From Saccharomonospora glauca K62 (GTDB lineage: Bacteria; Actinomycetota; Actinomycetes; Mycobacteriales; Pseudonocardiaceae), in the NCBI RefSeq assembly GCF_000243395.2, contig NZ_CM001484.1, positions 3,830,662 through 3,894,661 on the forward strand: a stretch of 64,000 nucleotides of DNA, given 5' to 3'. The position numbers were made by a program, and so were the translations under genes. Every line of letters begins with the position of its first letter. Positions within the stretch are counted from its first letter, which is position 1. The notes beneath the pieces are model-generated. The model worked only from the letters and a program-made list of their open reading frames with translations, did no database searches and was not told the DNA's origin. This document shows positions 34,042-44,275 of this stretch, piece by piece.

Positions 34042-35193
34042 GTGACCGGGCGAGGCCCTCTGGAACTCCTTGCGAACTACCGGCGCGGGGACTTCTTCCT
34101 GGCCACGGCGGAGCGCACCCTCCTGGGCCGGGGCGTCCACACCGCGGTGTGCGACGCCGACGAGTTCGCTCTCGCCGAGCGCGTGCGGACGACGTTACGC
34201 ACCGCCGCCCCCGACCACCCTCCCATCGCGGTGGGCGCGTTGCCGTTCCACAGCGACACCGCCACTCCCGGTTACGTCGTCGTCCCGGCGGAAGCCCACC
34301 TCGCCGGCGCCGCCCACCCGCGGGCCGCGTGGCTGCCCCGGCGGAAGGTGCGAACCCCCGTCGCGATCCGGCCCGTACCCGAACCGACGCGACACCTGGA
34401 GGCCGTCGCCTCGGCCGTCACGGCGCTGGAGGAGCGCAAGCTGCGCAAAGTGGTACTGGCCCGCGCCCTCGACGTCGAGTTCGACGCTCCCACGCAGCCC
34501 GAGGAGATCCTGCACAACCTCGTCGCGGACAACGAGCGCGGCTACACCTTCGCCGCCGCGCTGCCGGGCGGCGGCACGCTGCTCGGTTCCAGCCCCGAGC
34601 TGTTGCTGTCCCGACGCGGGGGGACCGTGGTGTCGCACCCCCACGCGGGGTCGGCACCCAGATCGGCCGACCCCACCACCGACGCGAAGCACGCGCAGGC
34701 TCTGATGTCGTCCCGGAAAGACCACCTCGAACACGCGGTGCTCACCGAGGCCGTCGTCGAGACCCTACGGCCGTACTGCCGGAGGATGACGGTGCCGTCC
34801 CGCCCCACGTTGGTGTCCACGCCCACCATGTGGCACCTCGGCACCACCATCACGGGGGAACTGTCGGACCCCGACGTCACCGCACTGCACCTCGCCGTCG
34901 CCCTGCACCCGACTCCCGCCATCTGTGGCACGCCGACGCCGTCGGCGCGACAGCTCGTCACCGAGTTGGAGGAGTTCGACCGCGGCTACTACGCGGGCGC
35001 GGTCGGCTGGGTGGATGCGAAGGGCGACGGCGAGTGGACCGTGTCGATCCGGTGCGCCGAGGTGGCGGCGCAGTCGCTACGGCTGTACGCGGGCGGCGGG
35101 ATCGTGCCGGAATCCGATCCGAAAGCGGAACTGGAGGAAACGACGGCCAAGTTCGCGACGTTGTTGCGCGCGATGGGCCTGCCCCAGGAGTGA
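34042..35193 (+). CDS. Isochorismate synthase (DhbC/EntC-like)
   Basis: The GTG start follows GGAAAGGGGG. The 383-residue protein has the chorismate-binding fold signatures: KLRKVVLARALDV (catalytic Lys in the KVVLAR motif), LLGSSPELLLSRRGG, SSRKDHLEHAVLTEAVVETL, HLGTTITGELSD, HPTPAICGTPTPSARQL and EEFDRGYYAGAVGWVD. It converts chorismate to isochorismate for 2,3-dihydroxybenzoate siderophores or menaquinone. The linked PPTase favours siderophore use. Other siderophore genes are not in the window. Confidence 0.9.
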   Translation: MTGRGPLELLANYRRGDFFLATAERTLLGRGVHTAVCDADEFALAERVRTTLRTAAPDHPPIAVGALPFHSDTATPGYVVVPAEAHLAGAAHPRAAWLPRRKVRTPVAIRPVPEPTRHLEAVASAVTALEERKLRKVVLARALDVEFDAPTQPEEILHNLVADNERGYTFAAALPGGGTLLGSSPELLLSRRGGTVVSHPHAGSAPRSADPTTDAKHAQALMSSRKDHLEHAVLTEAVVETLRPYCRRMTVPSRPTLVSTPTMWHLGTTITGELSDPDVTALHLAVALHPTPAICGTPTPSARQLVTELEEFDRGYYAGAVGWVDAKGDGEWTVSIRCAEVAAQSLRLYAGGGIVPESDPKAELEETTAKFATLLRAMGLPQE

Positions 35194-35194
35194 T

Positions 35195-35216
35195 GCCGAC
35201 CGAACGGAGGGTCGGC
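35195..35216. terminator. Weak hairpin after isochorismate synthase
   Basis: GCCGACC and GGTCGGC form a 7-bp stem immediately after the stop codon, and a second small hairpin (CGCCTCG/CGAGGCG) follows near 35230. Together they could end the PPTase-isochorismate synthase transcript. Confidence 0.4.
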
Positions 35217-35283
35217 GCCCGATCTTCTCGCCTCGCCGTCGAGGCGTCGTTCGCGTGCCGAGGGTGATCACACCCTCAGCACG

Positions 35284-35595
35284 TCACTTCAGAGCGTTGA
35301 TGAGGGTTTCCCGCTGACGATCGCCCAGACCGGCAGCCCTGCGGTCGGGGTCGATGCCCGCCTGCTCCATCAGCGCCGCGACCTTCACCTGGCCGAGGCC
35401 CGGCACGGCCTTGAGCAGTTGCACCACCTTCGTCTTGCCGACGGTCCTGTCTTCTTTGGCCCGGTTGAGCACCGATTCGATGCTCTCCTTGCCCGACTTG
35501 ATGTTGGCCAGCAGCTCGGACCGCGCCTTCCTGGCTTCGGCGGCCTTGGCGAGCGCCTCGGCCCGTTGCTCCGGGGTCAAGGTGGGAAGAGGCAA
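35284..35595 (-). CDS. mihF: Integration host factor, actinobacterial type (mIHF)
   Basis: I choose the TTG at 35593-35595, preceded by AAAGGA, giving 103 residues beginning LPLPTLTPEQRAEALAKAAE, as in mycobacterial and Streptomyces mIHF (family starts with a short LP..LTPEQR). The rest fits: ARKARSELLANIKSGKESIE, KVVQLLKAVPGLGQVKVAAL (helix-hairpin-helix) and the C-terminal GLGDRQRETLINAL. It is a small nucleoid-associated DNA-bending protein, essential in mycobacteria. The reading frame extends upstream without a good start. It usually lies near gmk, which is not seen here, so it may be an additional or relocated copy. Confidence 0.9.
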   Translation of the reverse strand: MPLPTLTPEQRAEALAKAAEARKARSELLANIKSGKESIESVLNRAKEDRTVGKTKVVQLLKAVPGLGQVKVAALMEQAGIDPDRRAAGLGDRQRETLINALK

Positions 35596-35883
35596 CGTAG
35601 TGATCCTTTCGTGCTTTGTCGAACACCGCGTACGCGCGGCGACGGGACCCGACCGGGCCACGCCGTCTCGCGGGGCCGTCGAGGTCCTGGGCCTCAGTAA
35701 ACGCCAAGTACGACGGGGACGCGAAATCGACACGCGAGGTTTCCCCGACCGGGCCATTCCCTGCTCACGTGCGGTGTCGAACCGGCGACGAGGAGCACCG
35801 TTGGGCGCTGCGCACAAGCCTCGAACGTGCGATGCGCACTACAGTCGCCTCAACCTGGACCTCGATCTTCGGTGGGAGGCTCA

Positions 35884-37506
<1,623 letters not shown>

Positions 37507-37555
37507 GCCACGGCGTGGCTGGACGATCACCGCTCGGTACGGCAGGGTTACGCGA

Positions 37556-37984
37556 ATGGACACGGTATCGGCCGCCGGCCTCGACGACGAGGGCACGGCT
37601 TTGTTCCACCGCACCATGCCGTTCACCGAGCGGTTGGGCATCGAGGTGTTGCGGCACTCCCGCGAACTCGTCGTGGCCCGGCTCGCGCACGACGCAAGCC
37701 TCTGCACCCTGGGCGGCGCACTCCACGGCGGCGTGCTGATGTCGCTGGCCGACTCGGCCGCCGCCGTGTGCGCGTTCCTCAACCTGCCCGAGGGTGCGCA
37801 GGGCACCACCACCATCGAGTCGAAGACGAACTTCCTCCGCCCCGTGCGTGGCGGGCACGCCACTGCCTCGGCAAGACCTCTGCACGCCGGTGGTCGGGTG
37901 ATCGTGGTGGAGACCGAGGTTCGCGACGACGAGGGGCACCTGGTCGCCAAGGTCAGCCAGAGCCAGGCGGTGCTGCGAGCTTGA
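37556..37984 (+). CDS. PaaI-family hotdog-fold thioesterase
   Basis: The 142-residue protein has the hotdog core: TERLGIEVLRHSRELVVARL, the active-site loop TLGGALHGGVLMSLADSAAA (HGG-x6-D) and KTNFLRPVRGGHATASARPL. PaaI-type enzymes hydrolyse acyl- or aryl-CoA thioesters. It is 49 nt downstream of the FadD-type ligase gene in the same direction, so the two probably form an operon. Confidence 0.88.
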   Translation: MDTVSAAGLDDEGTALFHRTMPFTERLGIEVLRHSRELVVARLAHDASLCTLGGALHGGVLMSLADSAAAVCAFLNLPEGAQGTTTIESKTNFLRPVRGGHATASARPLHAGGRVIVVETEVRDDEGHLVAKVSQSQAVLRA

Positions 37985-38003
37985 GGCCGCTCCGCTCGGC
38001 CGT

Positions 38004-39197
38004 ATGGTGAGTGGTGTGGACATCGACTACCACTCCTGGAGCGGTGAGGCGGACTTCCGCGGCGGTGAGTCGTCGGGCATCGAGGTGACGGGCGCGGGAC
38101 TGCGCGTCGGGTCGATCACCGGGGTGGGGGACGGCGGCGAGTACGCGTGGTGGACCTCGCCGGAGCACGAGCTGCCTTTCACCGCCGACGACCTCGTCGT
38201 CTCGTGGAACGCGGTGACCCCTCCGGGGACGTGGCTGACCGTCGAGGCGCAGGCACGCACCGACTCGGGACAACAGACCCCGTGGTATTCGATGGGACGT
38301 TGGTCGTTCGACGAGACCGACATGCGGCGGACGTCGGTGTCCGGGCAACGCGACGAGCTGGCCCGCGTGGAGGTCGACCGGCTCGTGACCGCCGACGGCG
38401 TGCGGCTGCGGGGTTATCGGGTCAGGGTGACCCTGGGGCGTGCGGAGGGAACCGAGGCCACCCCGACACTGACCGCGGTGGGAGCTGTGGCGTCGACTGT
38501 GGACGATCGCACCGAGGTTCCCACGTCCCCGCCGGGTCCGGGGCTCGGCATCGAACTCCCCGTTCCTCGCTACGCCCAGTACGTCCACAGAGGTCACTTC
38601 CCGGAGTACGGCGGCGGTGGCGAGGGCTGGTGCTCCCCGGCGTCCACGGAAATGGTGGTCGAGTACTGGGGCGCGGGGCCGACGAAGACGGAACTCGCGT
38701 GGATTCCCCGCGAGCACCCGGACCGCACCGTGGTGTACGCCGCCCGCCACACCTTCGACCACGCCTACGGCGGTACGGGGAACTGGCCGTTCAACGTCGC
38801 CTACGCGTCGCAGTACGGGCTACGCGGGCGAGTGACCCGGCTGGCGTCGTTGCGGGACGTCGAGCACCACATCGCCCACGGAATTCCCGTGATCGCCTCC
38901 GTCTCCTTCACCTCCGGTGAGCTGACCGGAGCCGACTACGACACCGCGGGGCACCTGCTGGTGATAGTCGGGTTCACCGACACCGGTGACGTCATCGCCC
39001 ACGACCCGGCCGCCGAGACCGCGGCCGCGGTGCGACGGGTGTATCCCCGAGGGGAGTTCGAGACCGTCTGGCGACGCGGCAGACGCCGAAACGCCGACGG
39101 CGACCTCGTCGACACCAACGCGGGTGTGGTGTACCTCATCGCGCCGGCCGGGAAGCCGCTGCCGTCGATCGGCCGACACGCGTACGCAGACCGCTGA
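38004..39197 (+). CDS. C39-like cysteine peptidase domain protein
   Basis: The 397-residue protein has an N-terminal beta-rich region (residues 1-180; YHSWSGEADFRGGESSGIEV) and a C-terminal papain-like C39-type domain: LPVPRYAQYVH, GGGGEGWCSPASTEMVVEYW (catalytic Cys), GHLLVIVGFTDTGDVIAHDP (catalytic His and Asp). No signal peptide is visible. Its last residues (RHAYADR) and stop codon are formed by the 21-bp repeat cluster at 39172-39244, so the repeat has replaced or extended the natural 3' end. Substrate unknown; inhibition of secretion-type C39 function is likely because the ATPase and membrane parts are absent. Confidence 0.85.
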   Translation: MVSGVDIDYHSWSGEADFRGGESSGIEVTGAGLRVGSITGVGDGGEYAWWTSPEHELPFTADDLVVSWNAVTPPGTWLTVEAQARTDSGQQTPWYSMGRWSFDETDMRRTSVSGQRDELARVEVDRLVTADGVRLRGYRVRVTLGRAEGTEATPTLTAVGAVASTVDDRTEVPTSPPGPGLGIELPVPRYAQYVHRGHFPEYGGGGEGWCSPASTEMVVEYWGAGPTKTELAWIPREHPDRTVVYAARHTFDHAYGGTGNWPFNVAYASQYGLRGRVTRLASLRDVEHHIAHGIPVIASVSFTSGELTGADYDTAGHLLVIVGFTDTGDVIAHDPAAETAAAVRRVYPRGEFETVWRRGRRRNADGDLVDTNAGVVYLIAPAGKPLPSIGRHAYADR

Positions 39198-39244
39198 CAC
39201 GCGTACGTAAGCTGCGGACACGCGTGCACAGACTGCGGACACGG
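39172..39244. repeat. Three and a half units of the 21-bp repeat
   Basis: Units start at 39172, 39193, 39214 and 39235 (partial), each with G-C-G/C/T-GACACGCGT at the left end, in the orientation reverse to that at 22258. The C39-like gene stops within the second unit (TGA at 39195-39197). The site lies between two convergent genes. Confidence 0.9.
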
Positions 39245-39251
39245 TGGCGGA

Positions 39252-40883
39252 TTACAGGCCGAGTTTGCCGGGGTTCAGGATTCCCATCGGGTCGGTGGCG
39301 TGTTTGGCCGCCGCCAGCACCGACATGCCCACGTCACCGATCTCAGCACGCAGGTACGGCGCGTGGTCCGTGCCCACGGCGTGATGGTGGGTGATGGTGC
39401 CGCGACCGTCCTCGCTGATCGCCTCGCTCGCCGCCCGCTTGGCGCGTTCCCACTGGCCGAACGGGTCGTGCGGGTCGCGCGCGGCGAGCACCGTGAAGTA
39501 CAGCGAGGCACCGGTCTCGTAGGCGTGCGAGACGTGGCACATCACCACCGGGCGGTCGAGCGCGTCGTACAGGGCCTCGCGCACCTTGTCGTAGAGCTCG
39601 CCCAACCGTGACCAGTGCGTGGCCGTTTCCAACGTCTCCACGCACACCCCGAGATCGAGCAGCGCGTCGCGCTGGCGGGGGCCGGAGAAGCGACCGTGTC
39701 GCCAGGCCTCCCCCGGTGCCTTCCCGAGTGGGACGGCACCCGCCGCCTTCAACAACCTCAGTGCCCGCGCCCGCTGTGGGGCGGCTCCGAGCCAGCCGAG
39801 GATCAGCAGACACGGCTCGTGGACCCCGCGAACGGCGAGATAGCGGCGTAGGGCTTTTGCCGCGAACCCACCCTTGAGCGCGAGCGTCACCTCCGTCTCG
39901 TCGACATCGGACACCCGCGTGACGTCGGCCAACAGCCCGTGCTGCGCCAGCACGCGCACGACCTCGGTGGCGTGCCGCCAGCCCCGGAGGACGAAGCCCT
40001 CGTAGCGTTCCCGCTCCGGCAGCGGCCTCACCCGCACGGTGACCTCGGTGATGATTCCGAGCACCCCCTCGCTACCGACGGCCAGCGCCCGCAGGTTCGG
40101 TCCGGCCGCCGAGGCCGGTGCCACGCCGAGACGCCACGGCCCCGAGGGCGTCGCCAGCCGGACTCCCTGCACCATGTCTTCGAACCGGCCGTATCCCGAC
40201 GACGCCTGCCCCGCCGAACGCGTCGCGGCGAAGCCCCCGAGCGTGGCCCGCTCGAACGACTGCGGCACGTGGCCCAGGGTGAGACCGTGCGCGGCGAGGA
40301 GACGCTGCGCGTCGGGGCCTCGGACCCCGGCTTGGAACACGGCCAACCGCGAGGTCGGATCGACGGAGACGAGCCGGTCGAGCCTTGCGAGATCCACCAC
40401 GATCACCGCGGCCTTGTCCCCTCGCAGCGCGGTCACCCCACCGACGACGGACGTGCCTCCGCCGAACGGCACCACCCCGACGTCGTGGGCCACGCACGCG
40501 TCCACCACCCGCTGCACCTCGTCGGGGTCACCGGGCAGCACCACGGCGTCGGGCACGGCGAGGCCGTCGGGATGGCGGCGGCGCAGCAGGTCGAGATAGG
40601 ACATGCCACCCGCCCGGCCGAGTCGCTCCCGCTCGTTCTCCAGCACGTGTTCGGCACCGACCGCCTCGACGAGGGCGGCGCGAGCCGCGTCCGACAGCCG
40701 CGACGGCGGAACGGCGTAGGCGGACTCGGGCGCGACGGGGGCGGAGGGCGACAACGGTCCGATGCGGTGGGCGAGCCACCGCACCGCGTGGGGCGGCAAC
40801 GCGGCGGCCTTCCCCGCCTCCGGGGTCCAGGAGGTGCGAAGTCGATGGTCGACGACGTCGTTCACGGCTAGAGTGTGACACAT
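39252..40883 (-). CDS. FAD-binding oxidase, alkyl-dihydroxyacetonephosphate synthase-like
   Basis: The protein has the VAO/PCMH FAD fold: DAVVLPGDPDEVQRVVDACV, GVVPFGGGTSVVGGV (FAD-binding loop), LGHVPQSFERATLGGFAATR, GQASSGYGRFEDMVQGVRL and the C-terminal GTITHHHAVGTDHAPYL with a His pair, as in AGPS (the HHH motif). The first Met overlaps the divergent TetR ATG inside CATG; a GTG at 40865 (VNDVVDHRLRTSW) is a possible start, giving 537 residues. In mycobacteria an identical trio (flavoprotein, TetR, glpD) exists (Rv2251, Rv2250c, Rv2249c), supporting a link to glycerol-3-phosphate or ether-lipid metabolism. Confidence 0.85.
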   Translation of the reverse strand: MCHTLAVNDVVDHRLRTSWTPEAGKAAALPPHAVRWLAHRIGPLSPSAPVAPESAYAVPPSRLSDAARAALVEAVGAEHVLENERERLGRAGGMSYLDLLRRRHPDGLAVPDAVVLPGDPDEVQRVVDACVAHDVGVVPFGGGTSVVGGVTALRGDKAAVIVVDLARLDRLVSVDPTSRLAVFQAGVRGPDAQRLLAAHGLTLGHVPQSFERATLGGFAATRSAGQASSGYGRFEDMVQGVRLATPSGPWRLGVAPASAAGPNLRALAVGSEGVLGIITEVTVRVRPLPERERYEGFVLRGWRHATEVVRVLAQHGLLADVTRVSDVDETEVTLALKGGFAAKALRRYLAVRGVHEPCLLILGWLGAAPQRARALRLLKAAGAVPLGKAPGEAWRHGRFSGPRQRDALLDLGVCVETLETATHWSRLGELYDKVREALYDALDRPVVMCHVSHAYETGASLYFTVLAARDPHDPFGQWERAKRAASEAISEDGRGTITHHHAVGTDHAPYLRAEIGDVGMSVLAAAKHATDPMGILNPGKLGL

Positions 40884-40884
40884 G
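40869..40884 (+). promoter_or_regulatory. Leaderless-type promoter at the divergent start codons
   Basis: TAGAGT sits 7 bp before the TetR ATG (40882), as expected for a -10 box of a leaderless transcript. The dyad GTGTGACAC lies between them. The minus-strand ATG of the flavoprotein frame overlaps the TetR ATG within CATG, so one start or both must be tightly interlocked. Confidence 0.45.
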
Positions 40885-41517
40885 GAGCTTGAACGTCACA
40901 GCCCCGTGCGGACGGGTGCGATCGAGGAGGTGGCCGAGCGCGCCACCACCCGAGTACCCGACGACGTGCTCCTCGACGCGGCACGGACCTGCGTGCTGGC
41001 GGACGGCGTCCGCCGCACCACGCTCACCGACATCGCGCGAACGGCGGGCGTGAGCCGCATGACCCTCTACCGGCGTTACTCGGACGTCCGCAGCGTTCTC
41101 GCCGCCCTCATGACCCGCGAGTTCGGCGCCCTGCTCCACCGGGTCGGCACCGGCATCGACGCCACGCGGCCCGCTCGGGCGCGGCTCGTGGAGCTGGCCG
41201 TGTCGGCCGTGCGCGCGCTCAACGCCGATCCGCTGCTGCGCACCGTGCTCGACCGCGACGCCGAACTGCTGCTGCCCTACGTCACCGAGAGGCTGGGCAG
41301 CACCCAACGACTCGCCGAACGGGTGGTGAGCGAGCTCCTTATCGAGGGCCACGCCGACGGGTCCGTTCGCCGCGGCGCGCCGGACGCGCAGGCCAGGGCT
41401 CTGCTGCTGACCGTGCAGTCGTTCGTGCTCTCGTGGCGTCCCGCCACCCGCGACGTCCGCAGCGAGGCCCTGCTCTCCGAACTACGACACCTACTCGACG
41501 AAAGCCTGAAACCATGA
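40882..41517 (+). CDS. TetR-family transcriptional regulator
   Basis: The 211-residue protein has an N-terminal extension before the helix-turn-helix (DVLLDAARTCVLADGVRRTT, TLTDIARTAGVSRMTLYRRY). The C-terminal ligand domain includes LDRDAELLLPYVTERLGSTQ. It is co-transcribed with glpD (its stop overlaps the glpD start, ATGA) and divergent from the AGPS-like flavoprotein, so it probably controls both. No ribosome-binding site precedes the ATG, which fits leaderless expression. Confidence 0.88.
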   Translation: MELERHSPVRTGAIEEVAERATTRVPDDVLLDAARTCVLADGVRRTTLTDIARTAGVSRMTLYRRYSDVRSVLAALMTREFGALLHRVGTGIDATRPARARLVELAVSAVRALNADPLLRTVLDRDAELLLPYVTERLGSTQRLAERVVSELLIEGHADGSVRRGAPDAQARALLLTVQSFVLSWRPATRDVRSEALLSELRHLLDESLKP

Positions 41518-43073
41518 CGGGAACGAACGTGATCCACGCTTCCTTGACCGCACGGAGGCGCGCACGGGAACTCGACGCGCTCGCGTCGGGGGAACGGGTC
41601 GACGTGATCGTGGTGGGCGGCGGGGTGACCGGCGCGGGAGTCGCGCTGGACGCGGCCTCGCGCGGCCTGTCGGTGGCGCTGGTGGAGGCCCACGACCTCG
41701 CGTTCGGGACCTCCCGGTTCTCCAGCAAACTCGTCCACGGCGGACTCCGGTACCTCGCGCACGGGCACGTCGGCCTGGCCAGGGAGAGCGCGGTCGAACG
41801 CGACATCCTCATGCGCCGCACCGCCGTCCACCTCACCCGGCCGATGGCCCAGCTCTTCCCCCGCTACGCCGACACCCCGTCGCGCGACTACGCGCTCACC
41901 GCCGCCGGTCTCACGGCGGGCGATGCGTTGCGCCGGCTCGCCCGCACTCCGTCGTCGCTGCTGCCCCGTCCCCGCACGGTGCCCGCCGCGCAGGCTCTCA
42001 CGCTCGTCCCGGCACTGCGAGAAGCCGGCCTTCGCGGTGGGCTGCTCGCCTTCGACGGCGCCCTCACCGACGACGCGCGTCTCGTGGTGGCACTCGCCCG
42101 GACGGCCGCGGGGCTCGGCGCCCGTGTCCTCACGCGAGTGCGGGCCCTGGAGTTGTCCGCCGAGCGCGTGCGTGCCCGCGACGAGTTGACCGGCGAGACC
42201 GTCGAACTACGAGGGCGGCAGGTGATCAACGCCGCGGGCGTGTGGTCGGGGGAGTTGGTCCCGAGCGTGCGGTTACGTCCCTCTCGTGGCTCGCACCTCG
42301 TGCTGGACGCCCGGAGCGTCGGGCTCGGCGAGACGGCGCTCATGGTCCCGGTGCCCGGAGAGCTGAACCGGTTCGTCTTCCTGCTCCCCCAACCGGGTGG
42401 GAGGGTCTACCTCGGTCTGACCGACGAACCCCTCGACGGCAGGCCCACCGACGTCACCGAGGTGCCGGAGTCGGACGTGGACTTCCTGCTCGACGTGGCG
42501 TCGCGCGTGCTGGCCCGCCCCCTCACCCGCGACGACGTACTGGGCTCCTTCGCGGGGCTGCGGCCGCTGCTCGACAATCCCGGCGACAGGACCGCCGACC
42601 TGTCCCGCGAACACGCCGTGCTCACCGATCCCGCCACCGGAGTCGTCACGGTCGTGGGCGGCAAGCTCACCACCTATCGGGTGATGGCGCGGGACGCCGT
42701 CGACCGCGCCGTCTCGCGGGCGGGCCTCCGGGCGCCCGAGTCGCGCACGGCGCGGCTTCCGCTCGTCGGGTCCGCGAAGCGAACCAATCTGGCCACTGTG
42801 GACGCGCCACGTCGGTTGGTCGGCAAGTACGGAAGTGAGGCCCCTCGGGTGGCCGCGCTCGGTGAGGTCGATCCCGAGCTGGCGCGACCGCTGTTCCCCG
42901 GATGTCCCGTCACGGCGGCCGAGGTCGTGTGGGCGGTGCGCCACGAGGGAGCCCTCGACGCCGACGACGTGCTCCATCGTCGGACTCGGCTCGGGCTGGT
43001 CCCCGAAGAGGCGGAAGCGGCCCGCCCCATCGTGTCCGACCTGGTCGAACGGTCGTTGGAAGGGCTCACCTGA
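41514..43073 (+). CDS. glpD: Aerobic glycerol-3-phosphate dehydrogenase
   Basis: I use the ATG at 41514, overlapping the TetR stop by 4 nt (519 residues); a longer frame is open upstream. The dinucleotide-binding motif is VDVIVVGGGVTGAGVALDAA, followed by FGTSRFSSKLVHGGLRYLAH, typical of GlpD, and VINAAGVWSGE. The C-terminal DUF/GlpD helical domain is recognisable in VVGGKLTTYRVMARDAVDRA and EVVWAVRHEGALDADDVLHR. It oxidises glycerol-3-phosphate to DHAP and passes electrons to quinone at the membrane. Confidence 0.93.
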   Translation: MTGTNVIHASLTARRRARELDALASGERVDVIVVGGGVTGAGVALDAASRGLSVALVEAHDLAFGTSRFSSKLVHGGLRYLAHGHVGLARESAVERDILMRRTAVHLTRPMAQLFPRYADTPSRDYALTAAGLTAGDALRRLARTPSSLLPRPRTVPAAQALTLVPALREAGLRGGLLAFDGALTDDARLVVALARTAAGLGARVLTRVRALELSAERVRARDELTGETVELRGRQVINAAGVWSGELVPSVRLRPSRGSHLVLDARSVGLGETALMVPVPGELNRFVFLLPQPGGRVYLGLTDEPLDGRPTDVTEVPESDVDFLLDVASRVLARPLTRDDVLGSFAGLRPLLDNPGDRTADLSREHAVLTDPATGVVTVVGGKLTTYRVMARDAVDRAVSRAGLRAPESRTARLPLVGSAKRTNLATVDAPRRLVGKYGSEAPRVAALGEVDPELARPLFPGCPVTAAEVVWAVRHEGALDADDVLHRRTRLGLVPEEAEAARPIVSDLVERSLEGLT

Positions 43074-43117
43074 CGTATGCTCACCCCCGTCGCGACCGCG
43101 GGAAGGGGGGGGGTGGC

Positions 43118-44275
43118 GTGCCCGAGGACTTCCCGGTCGCCCGGCGGGCGACCGCGACCGTGTGCACCGTCGCGGCGCGGGAGCTGCGCGGCCACTCCCG
43201 TGCCGGTTATTTCGTCACCAGCACGGTGCTCGTGCTCGCCCTCCTGCTGGGCTACCTGCTGCTGCACGCCTCGGTGTTCACGCGTCTGGGCGGCACTACG
43301 GTGGGATTGGTCGGACAGGCCACCGCCATGGCGGAACCGTTGCGGGAGGCCGCGAACGACGTGGGCGAGGACCTCGACGTCGTTCCGTACCGCGACGCCG
43401 ACCGAGCACGGGCCGACGTGGCACGCGGGGAACTGGACGTCCTCGTCTCGGGTAGCCTGACGGACCTTCGGACCCTGTCCGGGTCCGAACTGGACGAGTC
43501 GCTACGGGCGCTGCTCATCGGCATCGCACGGGACGAGGTACTGAACGCCAAACTCGTGGAAAGCGGGCTCGACCCCACCGACGTGCACGGTGACGTGGCG
43601 ACCGCCCGCGTCACCGCGGAGACCGTCGAACCTCCCGTCGCGACACGCACCGAGCGCACCTGTCTGGCGTTGGCCACCGTGCTCCTGCTCGGCTTCGGCA
43701 TCGCCGGAAGCTCACTGATGGCGGCGCGTTCCCTCGTCGAGGACGGCGGACGTTCCCGGTGGGTGGCGCTCGGCAAGGTCGTCGGCGTCGGCCTCGCGGG
43801 CGGAACTCAGCTCCTGCTCCTCGGGGCGGCGGCCGTCGCGGTCACCACCGCCACGGGCGCGCTGTCCACCTTCGGAGCAGCGGCGAGCACGTTGGCGTGG
43901 GGCCCGGTGTGGTTCGCCCTCGGCTATGCGCTGTACTCGCCGCTGTTCGTGGCCGCCGGCTCCGGTGGCGGCCCCCTCCGGTCGGTGATCCCCTCCGTCG
44001 CCGCCGTGGTGGTGGCCGGGCTGGGCACGAGCATGCTCGTGCTACCGCATCCCACGGGCATGATCGGGCTCGTGGCGTCGTTCGTGCCCCCGCTGTCGCC
44101 GTTCGCGGTGGCAAGCCGGGTCGCGACCGGCGCCGCCGAGCCGTTCGAGGTGGTGGCAGCCGTCCTGCTGACCGTGGCGAGTGCCGTCGTCCTGACGCGA
44201 GTGCTCCACGCCCGACACCGAGCGTTCGCGAACCCGACAGCGGCCGTTACCGGTGGCCCGCCCGGCTCGGGGTGA
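43118..44275 (+). CDS. ABC-2-type transporter permease without an adjacent ATPase
   Basis: The GTG at 43118 follows an A/G-rich run with nine G and gives 385 residues. The layout is NatB/YhgE-like: one N-terminal membrane helix (YFVTSTVLVLALLLGYLLLH), an extracytoplasmic domain of about 130 residues, then five helices (e.g. CLALATVLLLGFGIAGSSLM, MIGLVASFVPPLSPFAVASR). It resembles the permease of sodium- or antibiotic-exporting ABC-2 systems, which need a separate ATPase. None lies in the window, so the partner must be elsewhere. It starts 45 nt after glpD. Confidence 0.78.
   Translation: MPEDFPVARRATATVCTVAARELRGHSRAGYFVTSTVLVLALLLGYLLLHASVFTRLGGTTVGLVGQATAMAEPLREAANDVGEDLDVVPYRDADRARADVARGELDVLVSGSLTDLRTLSGSELDESLRALLIGIARDEVLNAKLVESGLDPTDVHGDVATARVTAETVEPPVATRTERTCLALATVLLLGFGIAGSSLMAARSLVEDGGRSRWVALGKVVGVGLAGGTQLLLLGAAAVAVTTATGALSTFGAAASTLAWGPVWFALGYALYSPLFVAAGSGGGPLRSVIPSVAAVVVAGLGTSMLVLPHPTGMIGLVASFVPPLSPFAVASRVATGAAEPFEVVAAVLLTVASAVVLTRVLHARHRAFANPTAAVTGGPPGSG

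Noticed and set aside
43095-43113. G-run before the ABC permease as a phase-variable tract
   Set aside because: It lies where a ribosome-binding site is expected and is short; no coding frame depends on its length.
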